A stretch of 16,583 bases of DNA from assembly GCA_004347865.1 (NCBI GenBank), contig QNUZ01000015.1:1-16583 (forward strand), read 5' to 3'. The translations under genes were made by a program, and so were the position numbers. This DNA comes from Archaeoglobi archaeon (GTDB lineage Archaea > Halobacteriota > Archaeoglobi > Archaeoglobales > Archaeoglobaceae). The notes below the pieces were generated by a model that had not been told where the DNA came from, did no database searches, and saw only the letters and a list, made by a program, of their open reading frames with translations. Positions 1-5,259 of this stretch are shown one piece after another. The stretch's first letter is position 1. Each line of letters opens with the position of its first letter.

Positions 1-119
1 CTCAGATACCATTTAACGAGTTTAAAATACTCTCTGAGAGTTTTATTTAAAGCCAGGACTTTTGATTTATTCGGCCTGAACACCTTGCCTACAACGCATA
101 TCTGGGCTTCCTTCTGCAA
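1..119 (-). CDS. tnpB: TnpB-family (IS1341-type) RNA-guided nuclease, N-terminal 39 codons, runs off the window
   Basis: An open frame on the minus strand runs from a TTG at 119-117 to the left edge. It reads MQKEAQICVVGKVFRPNKSK, then VLALNKTLREYFKLVKWYL. The pattern 'RPNKSKVLALNKTLREYFKLVKWYL' is what I expect at the N-terminus of IS1341-type TnpB proteins: a basic beta strand followed by a helix with a T/S-LREYF-like segment. TnpB is a transposon-encoded nuclease guided by an RNA made from the element's right end. The TTG start is chosen because a GGGGAT purine stretch lies just upstream and an in-frame stop lies about 14 codons further up; GTG at 83-81 is an alternative. The catalytic RuvC part would be off the window, so whether the gene is intact cannot be told. 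Recognition rests on family memory of a short segment, so confidence is moderate. Confidence 0.6.
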   Translation of the reverse strand, partial: MQKEAQICVVGKVFRPNKSKVLALNKTLREYFKLVKWYL

Positions 120-214
120 GGGAACATCCCCAAGGCTTTTTCAACACAGAACTATTTAAGCTTTGCCCATTCATCCCAGAGCTAAAGCTCTGGGTTTTCT
201 GGGCACCCATTTTT
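1..214 (-). mobile_element. IS200/IS605-group element copy A, left end (continues off the window)
   Basis: Read on the minus strand, the element begins at 214 directly after a TTAT flank (218-215). It carries a perfect 9-bp subterminal palindrome at 175-194 (CCCAGAGCT..AGCTCTGGG), then the tnpB start about 55 bases further on. The same left-end sequence recurs at 5150-5238 and 8070-8149, each time preceded by TTAT on the minus strand. A subterminal hairpin, lack of terminal inverted repeats, and a fixed short 5' target (here TTAT) are the marks of IS200/IS605 single-strand transposons. The insertion cuts the 3' end of sir2. No tnpA is visible, so this may be an IS1341-type element needing TnpA in trans. 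The right end lies beyond the window. Confidence 0.75.
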
Positions 215-934
215 ATAATCAGAAACTCCTTCTCTGGTTAAAGGGGTTTCTTCGAAGTTTACTTCAACAACCTTTGCGCCGCATCTCTTTGCAATCCTAG
301 GAAGCTCTGCGGCTGGGTATACTACAGCTGACGTTCCGCATACAAGCATTAAATCGCATTTTTCGGCTTCGGCAAAGCTCAGTTCATAGACGTCCCTCGG
401 TATCGGTTCGGTAAAGTAAACAACATCCATTTTTATTGGGCTCTTGCAATTCTTGCAAATTGGAACCCTCTTCTCTGCAATCTCATTCAAAAATTCTTCT
501 TTTGGAAATCTGCATCCGCAGTATATGCACCTAAGCTTATCTACGCTCCCGTGGAACTCCAGAACGTTTTTGCTTCCAGCTTTTTTGTGCAGTCCGTCGA
601 TGTTCTGAGTGATTACTGTTTTGAGAATTCCCATGTTCTCGAGCTCCGCCAAGGCGCAGTGTGCAGGGTTTGGTCTAGCTTTTTCCAGAATTTCATATAG
701 AGGGGATTTTAGTGCTTCTTCCCAGTATTCCTTTGGGTTCCTCAAGAATTTGCCAAAGATTTCATAAGATCTCCTTTCTGCCTCTGGATCTCGTGTCCAA
801 ATTCCCGAAGGACCTCTAAAGTCAGGGATACCACTTTCAGTCGATATTCCCGCTCCGGTGAAGGCAACGGCGTATTTAGATCCAACCAAATCCTCAGCAC
901 ATTTTTTTATAAGCTTATCCCTTTCGGATAGCAT
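182..934 (-). CDS. sir2: Sir2-type NAD-dependent protein deacylase (sirtuin), C-terminus replaced by IS sequence
   Basis: A sirtuin removes acyl groups from lysine using NAD+, giving nicotinamide and O-acyl-ADP-ribose. In archaea known targets include Alba. Visible motifs are GAGISTESGIPDFRG (NAD-binding loop), TQNIDGLH, FHGSVDKLRC with the catalytic His, a zinc site of two CxxC pairs (CIYC and CKNC), CGTSAVVYPAAELP, and VEVNFEETPLT. The ATG at 934 is preferred over the TTG at 955 because GGAG lies 5 bases before it and family members start near that point, giving 250 residues. The end is odd: after ..REGVSDY the frame enters the IS left end and ends KNGCPENPEL-stop. Relatives such as the Archaeoglobus fulgidus sirtuins (recalled, not searched) continue there with an RGKAGEV-like segment and a final helix of about 25-30 residues. 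That segment is missing, so activity or stability may be affected. It is divergent from pus10 across 51 bases. Confidence 0.93.
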   Translation of the reverse strand: MLSERDKLIKKCAEDLVGSKYAVAFTGAGISTESGIPDFRGPSGIWTRDPEAERRSYEIFGKFLRNPKEYWEEALKSPLYEILEKARPNPAHCALAELENMGILKTVITQNIDGLHKKAGSKNVLEFHGSVDKLRCIYCGCRFPKEEFLNEIAEKRVPICKNCKSPIKMDVVYFTEPIPRDVYELSFAEAEKCDLMLVCGTSAVVYPAAELPRIAKRCGAKVVEVNFEETPLTREGVSDYKNGCPENPEL

Positions 935-956
935 GATTACTCCTAATAGAGACAAA

Positions 957-970
957 CTTATTATTTTAAC
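957..970. promoter_or_regulatory. AT-rich core promoter shared by sir2 and pus10
   Basis: The only AT-rich box in the 51-base divergent gap is cttattattttaac. Its centre is about 29 bases before the sir2 ATG and about 22 before the pus10 ATG. It could serve as the TATA box in both directions, with short or absent leaders. This is inferred from position and composition only. Confidence 0.45.
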
Positions 971-985
971 GCAGAACGCAATCCA

Positions 986-2074
986 ATGGCCTGCAAAAAA
1001 TGCCCAAAAATCGATGGATGGGGAACCGAGGAATGTCCATTGTGCGGGGATGTTTTCAATATAATCGACCAGATATTGGAAAAGATTCTAAAAGCCTTGG
1101 ATTTCGAGTTTGATAGCTTCCGAGTAGGTGTGAAGAGTGAAGGGAGCTTCAGAGCTATTCAAGAGTTTCTAGAGCTAAGGAAAATTGATTACGACTTAAA
1201 ATCTGAGATCAAAAATGAGATTCAGAGCAAATTGAGGAAAATAACCGGGAAGAGGATTTCGACTGACCCGGATGTGCTCGTTCTGTTCAATCCCGAAGAT
1301 CTGAGCTTTGAAATAACCGTTAAACCCGTATATGTCTACGGAAGATACTTGAAGAGGGTTAGGAATATCTCTCAGACAAGATGGCTCTGCGGAAAATGTA
1401 AGGGCCTAGGTTGTGAAATCTGCAATTACACCGGCAAAAGGTATCTAAATTCAGTTGAAGAATTAATCTCAACACCGGCAATCGAACTTTTCGAAGCCAA
1501 GGACGCGGTACTTCACGGATCTGGGAGGGAGGACGTGGATGCAAGGATGCTCGGAAGCGGAAGACCATTTGTTTTGGAGATAATTGAGCCAAGAAAAAGA
1601 AAAGTGAATCTTGAGGAGCTCGAAAAATGCATAAACGACTTTTGCAAAGGAAAGGTTGCGGTAAAAGAGCTTAAATATGCCAGCGCAGAGGACATAGAAA
1701 GGGTTAAGGAGAGCAGATTCAGGAAGATATACAGAGCAAAGATCGTATTCGACAGGGAAGTTAGCAAAGAAGAACTCGAAAGAGCACTAGTCGATCTCTT
1801 AGGGGATATAAAGCAAAAAACTCCAGAAAGAGTTCTCCACAGACGGGCAGATAAACTAAGGGTTAGGAGACTTTACAGAGCCGAAATCGTTGCTCACTTT
1901 GGGAAAGTTGCAGTTGTAAAATTCGAAGCGGATGCCGGACTTTACATCAAAGAACTCGTAAGCGGGGATTCCGGGAGAACAGAGCCAAATCTCTCAAAGA
2001 ATTTCAAGGCTTACGTGGAAAAACTCGATGTTGTTGACGTTCTTGATTCGGATGACACAAAAAATATAGATTAA
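986..2074 (+). CDS. pus10: tRNA pseudouridine synthase Pus10 (Psi54/Psi55)
   Basis: Archaeal Pus10 isomerises U54 and U55 in the T-loop of tRNAs, replacing bacterial TruB/TrmA functions. The 362-residue protein has an N-terminal pair of CxxC motifs (C3/C6 and C17/C20), as expected for the zinc-binding head. Next is an RNA-binding (THUMP-like) region up to about residue 125, then a second cysteine cluster WLCGKCKGLGCEIC (134-146). The catalytic core begins with GREDVDARMLGSGRPF (180-195). By comparison with the GRTD motif of TruA, D183 should be the catalytic aspartate. A C-terminal stretch DAGLYIKELVSGDSGRTEPN (316-335) matches the KEFVHGDxGRTxP-type motif of the family. The start at 986 is the first ATG and puts the zinc motif at the very N-terminus. 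No clear Shine-Dalgarno is seen, in keeping with a leaderless message. Confidence 0.93.
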   Translation: MACKKCPKIDGWGTEECPLCGDVFNIIDQILEKILKALDFEFDSFRVGVKSEGSFRAIQEFLELRKIDYDLKSEIKNEIQSKLRKITGKRISTDPDVLVLFNPEDLSFEITVKPVYVYGRYLKRVRNISQTRWLCGKCKGLGCEICNYTGKRYLNSVEELISTPAIELFEAKDAVLHGSGREDVDARMLGSGRPFVLEIIEPRKRKVNLEELEKCINDFCKGKVAVKELKYASAEDIERVKESRFRKIYRAKIVFDREVSKEELERALVDLLGDIKQKTPERVLHRRADKLRVRRLYRAEIVAHFGKVAVVKFEADAGLYIKELVSGDSGRTEPNLSKNFKAYVEKLDVVDVLDSDDTKNID

Positions 2075-2097
2075 AATCTAAACTTCAAACCAAAACT

Positions 2098-2107
2098 TTG
2101 ATAAATC
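2098..2107 (+). promoter_or_regulatory. TATA box of the tRNA-Gln gene
   Basis: The sequence ttgataaatc lies 21-30 bases before the first base of the mature tRNA, the usual archaeal TATA distance. It sits just after the pus10 stop codon, so the tRNA has its own promoter. Confidence 0.5.
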
Positions 2108-2127
2108 TAAGGCAAAACAATTGTTGA

Positions 2128-2200
2128 AGCCCCGTGGGGTAGCGGTCAATCCTGCGGGACTCTGGATTCCGCGACGCCGGTTCGAATCCGGCCGGGGCTA
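2128..2200 (+). tRNA. tRNA-Gln (anticodon CUG)
   Basis: The 73-base gene folds as a cloverleaf. The acceptor stem is AGCCCCG/CGGGGCT with discriminator A2200, the anticodon stem is CGGGA/TTCCG around loop CTCTGGA, and the T-arm is GCCGG-TTCGAAT-CCGGC. The anticodon CTG is at 2162-2164, reading the glutamine codon CAG. The D-stem is short and includes a G-T pair, and the variable loop is four bases. No intron is seen and CCA is not encoded, as is common in archaea. In archaea this tRNA is normally charged with Glu and then amidated by GatDE. Confidence 0.93.
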
Positions 2201-2210
2201 TTTTTGTTTT
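2201..2210 (+). terminator. T-rich terminator after tRNA-Gln
   Basis: TTTTTGTTTT follows the discriminator base directly. Archaeal RNA polymerase stops at such oligo-T tracts without needing a hairpin. Confidence 0.6.
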
Positions 2211-2227
2211 GCAGAGATAGCAAACAC

Positions 2228-2235
2228 TTAATAAC
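2228..2235 (+). promoter_or_regulatory. TATA-like box of the helicase gene
   Basis: ttaataac is centred about 25 bases before the GTG start at 2257. No Shine-Dalgarno is present between it and the start, so the message is probably leaderless or nearly so. Confidence 0.4.
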
Positions 2236-2256
2236 TCTAAACCTCGTCGCTAAAAT

Positions 2257-4533
2257 GTGCTCGAAGATCTCTTCTGCCCAAAATGCAAGAGACTTAAAAG
2301 GAGATGCATATGTGGAGGAACAGTTAAAGACAGAAATCTCGAACTCCTAAAGAAGAGATACAAGGACTTTTTGCGACCAATTTTCGAATGCGGTGATGAG
2401 ATTGTCTTCTTCGAGGTCTTCGAGCCATTTAATGAAATTCCCACCGAACCAATAGACTTCATTTCACCCCCGTTGCAGGAAGCGTTGAAAAAGAGAGGAA
2501 TTGAAAAGCTTTATCCCTTTCAGAAGAAAGCTATTGAACTGCTGAGAGATGGGAAAAATGTTGTAATCACTGCTCCAACAGGTTTCGGCAAAACTGAAGC
2601 CTTTGCTATACCAATGCTCGAAAAGGCTTCCGATGGCAAGGCAATCGTATTTTATCCGACAAAGGCGCTTGCAAAGGATCAGATGCTTAAAATCAAGTTT
2701 TATTCATCCGCTGTCGGTCTGAAAGCTGTTAGATTTGATGGCGATTCGAATGAAGAAGAAAGAGGGGCTGTGTTGAGCGGAGCTACCGATATCGTACTCA
2801 CAAACCCCGACATGGTGGACTACCACCTTCGAAATACTCCTGCCTTTCGAAGCTTTGTGCGAGAGGTTGTTTTTGTGGCAATTGACGAGCTTCATACATA
2901 CACAGGCTTTTTCGGCTCGAACATGCATTATTTAATTAAAAGACTATCGAGATTTGCGGATTTTCAGATTGCATGCTCCTCAGCAACACTCTCAAATGCC
3001 AAGGATTTTGCAGAAGAGCTTTTCGAAAGGAAATTCGTTCACGTCCATGGTGAGCACAGAAAAACCCCGCTGAATTTCGTAATGAGAGAGTGCAAGAATA
3101 TTTACTCGGCAATTCCCCAGATCGTTAAGGCATATCCCGACAAGAAGATTCTAATCTTCGGAAACAGCTACAAAACTGTGGAGACAATAAACTGGGTGCT
3201 CAATAAAGCCGGAGTAAGATCTGCAGTTCACAAAGCAGGCCTGACGAGGGATGTTCGAGACAATGTTGAGAGGGAGTTCCGAGAGGGGAAAATAAAAGTT
3301 GTTGTTGCCACTCCAACGCTTGAGCTGGGTATAGACATTGGCGATGTCGATATAGTTATTTCGGAGCTCGTTCCTTATGCCCAGTTTTTACAGAGGATCG
3401 GTAGGGCGGGAAGAAGAGGACAGGAAAGCATAGGTGTGCTGTTGCTTCGTTTGGATGATCCAATTTCGACTTTTTATAAGAATAAACCTCAAGATTACTT
3501 TCTGAACGAGGCATATGGGTATGTTGAAAAGAGAAATGAAGAAGTAATGCGTTTTCAAATGCTTTCGATGATAGCCGAAAAACCGACTAGACCCAAAGAG
3601 CTTGATCCATCGGTCTTAGACTATCTTGTTTCTGCAGGATATGCTAGGTTTGGCGAATTTCTTTCGTTAACGGAAAAAGGTATGCTTGCTCTTAGGAATT
3701 TTTCGATGCGCGGCATCGGGGATAGGGTAAAAATGATCTGTGAAGGGAGAGAGGTAGGGGAAAGAGTCTTACCTTTGGCGATCAGGGAACTTTATCCGAA
3801 TGCTTTGATCATTCATGATGGCAGAAAGTACCGGGTCAAAGAGCTTAATCTAGAGAGGCTCTACGCGGAGCTCGAACCACACGAGAGCGAGGAGATCACG
3901 GATCCACTTTACACTTCTATTCCTAAGATTATAAGCGTCGAAGAGAGCGTCAATGAACCAGTAAATGCGTTTTATTGTACCCTTGAAATCGAGATCTCAG
4001 TTCACGGCTTCGTGAAGAGGGACATTTTCAGAGAGAAGAAGAGCGTCTACCATTTAGACGAGCCAGTGAGTTACCGATACAGAACCAAGGGTTTTATTTT
4101 CTCCTGCCCCTATCCCGAGTACCAAGATTATGAAGACTTCTTTGCGGGAAGCTTTCATGCTGTAGAGCACGTTTTGATTGAGTCAACTAACGTCTTGACT
4201 GGTGGTGGGAGCAGAGAGATGGGCGGAATTTCCACCCCAGAAGGGGACATCTTTGTTTATGATGCCACAATTGGAGGCAACGGACTTAGCAAGCTTTTAT
4301 TTAGGAAATTAAGAAGAGCCTTTGAGATCTCGATCCAAATCCTAGAAAAATGCGATTGCAATCGAATCGATGGATGTCCAAAATGCACCTACAGCTACCA
4401 GTGCGGAAACAACAATAAACCTCTGAATAAGAGGGGTGCAGAAGAAGTAATAAGGCTTATTCTAAACGGGAACAAAAGGGAGACCAACTGGAAGAGATAC
4501 AATGAAACTGCAGATTTTAGGTATTTCCCCTAA
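2257..4533 (+). CDS. DEAD/DEAH-box helicase of the Hrq1/MrfA (YprA) type with C-terminal zinc-binding domain
   Basis: This is a 758-residue SF2 helicase. N-terminal cysteines (CPKC at 7-10, then CICG at 17-20) suggest a small zinc ribbon. The motor shows Walker A APTGFGKT (106-113), DELH (210-213), SAT in SSATLSN (242-244), motif V ATPTLELGIDIGDVD (351-365) and motif VI QRIGRAGRRG (379-388). The far end has CDC..GCPKC...QCGNNN with C699, C701, C707, C710 and C716. This is the DUF1998/MrfA zinc domain that defines the group of yeast Hrq1 and Bacillus MrfA, which act in repair of DNA crosslinks and bulky adducts. A repair role here is inferred from the family. The start is GTG; an in-frame stop lies six bases upstream, so no longer start exists in this frame. 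Its last four bases overlap the convergent UPF0058 gene. Confidence 0.9.
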   Translation: MLEDLFCPKCKRLKRRCICGGTVKDRNLELLKKRYKDFLRPIFECGDEIVFFEVFEPFNEIPTEPIDFISPPLQEALKKRGIEKLYPFQKKAIELLRDGKNVVITAPTGFGKTEAFAIPMLEKASDGKAIVFYPTKALAKDQMLKIKFYSSAVGLKAVRFDGDSNEEERGAVLSGATDIVLTNPDMVDYHLRNTPAFRSFVREVVFVAIDELHTYTGFFGSNMHYLIKRLSRFADFQIACSSATLSNAKDFAEELFERKFVHVHGEHRKTPLNFVMRECKNIYSAIPQIVKAYPDKKILIFGNSYKTVETINWVLNKAGVRSAVHKAGLTRDVRDNVEREFREGKIKVVVATPTLELGIDIGDVDIVISELVPYAQFLQRIGRAGRRGQESIGVLLLRLDDPISTFYKNKPQDYFLNEAYGYVEKRNEEVMRFQMLSMIAEKPTRPKELDPSVLDYLVSAGYARFGEFLSLTEKGMLALRNFSMRGIGDRVKMICEGREVGERVLPLAIRELYPNALIIHDGRKYRVKELNLERLYAELEPHESEEITDPLYTSIPKIISVEESVNEPVNAFYCTLEIEISVHGFVKRDIFREKKSVYHLDEPVSYRYRTKGFIFSCPYPEYQDYEDFFAGSFHAVEHVLIESTNVLTGGGSREMGGISTPEGDIFVYDATIGGNGLSKLLFRKLRRAFEISIQILEKCDCNRIDGCPKCTYSYQCGNNNKPLNKRGAEEVIRLILNGNKRETNWKRYNETADFRYFP

Positions 4534-4802
4534 TGTTGGACGCTCAAAACTCCCCTAACTGCCTGATATACTTTTTCGATTTCCTCTTCTCTGCCAATTG
4601 CCTTCATTATTCCGTAGCATAGTTTCATTATGGCGTCTCTGTGCTCCATTTTCTGCCTAAATATCTGAACTGGCAGAATTTTCATAGAGTCGTACTCGTA
4701 GAAATACTCGTTTTCGATCCCGACAGATTCGAAAAACTTTTTTATCTGAAACAAAAGCAGGTGGAGATGTACAATCTCCTCCTTTCCGAATTGCCCAGAC
4801 AT
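4530..4802 (-). CDS. UPF0058 family protein, function unknown
   Basis: A 90-residue, mostly helical protein beginning MSGQFGKEEIVHLHLLLFQI, with FFESVG, YFYEYDSMKI and FRQKMEHRDAIMKLCYGIMKAI. Length and pattern match UPF0058, a small archaea-restricted family with conserved His/Glu/Tyr positions and no established function. The ATG at 4802 lies about 24 bases from a good TATA box and has no Shine-Dalgarno, so it is likely leaderless. It converges with the helicase gene and overlaps it by four bases. It has no operon partner here, so context gives no clue to its role. Confidence 0.75.
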   Translation of the reverse strand: MSGQFGKEEIVHLHLLLFQIKKFFESVGIENEYFYEYDSMKILPVQIFRQKMEHRDAIMKLCYGIMKAIGREEEIEKVYQAVRGVLSVQH

Positions 4803-4821
4803 GTTCTAAGTTTGATTTTTC

Positions 4822-4830
4822 ATATATAAA
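4822..4830 (-). promoter_or_regulatory. TATA box of the UPF0058 gene
   Basis: TTTATATAT on the minus strand is the best TATA match in the window. It is centred 24 bases before the ATG, pointing to a leaderless transcript. Confidence 0.6.
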
Positions 4831-4832
4831 AC

Positions 4833-5012
4833 TATCGGGAAATAGGAATTCAAAAAGCTTTTTAAGCCGAAAGGAGCAATTAAAACATTAATTTGAGATA
4901 TATTTGAGAGATTAGGCAATAAAATAGCCCAAAAAGCCATAATTAGCACTAATTCATGTTTTGGTAATATCAAGTAACACGAATAGAAGTTTAAAATTCC
5001 ACCGTAATGCTT
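4833..5012. other. AT-rich spacer, no gene seen
   Basis: About 180 bases upstream of the UPF0058 promoter and before IS derivative B. I see no coding frame, tRNA, C/D-box pair or strong hairpin. The last bases before 5013 are the flank on the right-end side of copy B. Confidence 0.5.
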
Positions 5013-5238
5013 GTGAGCTACTCCACGACTGAAGTCGGGAGCTTCCGGCGTTAAGGTGCTTTACGCCCTTCCCCTCATCTGCCGGTTCAAAAGCCAAGCT
5101 CCTTCATCCCATGCCCCTCGTTAAGGCATGGCTATATTCATATCGCATATCTGGGCTTCCCTCTGCAAGGGAACATCCCCAAGACTTTGCCCATTCATCC
5201 CAGAGCTAAAGCTCTGGATTTTCTGGGCACCAATTTCT
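5013..5238 (-). mobile_element. Non-autonomous IS200/IS605 (TnpB-element) derivative, copy B
   Basis: This 226-bp element carries both ends of the family on the minus strand. The left end, next to a TTTAT flank (5243-5239), holds the palindrome CCAGAGCTAAAGCTCTGG (5200-5217) and the first eight tnpB codons. The right end holds the tnpB stop, a conserved stem ggcgt/acgcc (5047-5051 with 5063-5067), and the terminal hairpin CGAC-TGAA-GTCG (5026-5037), ending at GTGAGCT (5013). Almost all of tnpB is deleted. Such palindrome-bearing deletion derivatives are moved in trans by a TnpA. It lies 21 bases downstream of the purL stop. Boundaries come from comparing the four copies in this window. Confidence 0.75.
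5061..5168 (-). pseudogene. tnpB remnant: start region joined to the last codons
   Basis: One 36-codon frame runs from the TTG at 5168 to TAA at 5061 with a single internal stop. It reads MQREAQIC (the tnpB start, as in copy A), then DMNIAMP-stop, then RGAWDEGAWLLNRQMRGRA-stop. DMNIAM fits the D-x-N-A-A-x-N-I segment after the TnpB zinc finger. The tail LLNRQMRGRA recurs in copies C and D. This shows the element arose by internal deletion of a tnpB gene. The assignment of the tail to TnpB is inferred. Confidence 0.6.
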
Positions 5239-5259
5239 ATAAAGAGGCTTTAATCGCGA

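Noticed and set aside
935..955. TTG start adding MSLLGVI to the sirtuin
   Set aside because: The GGAG ribosome site lies inside that extension and serves the ATG at 934.
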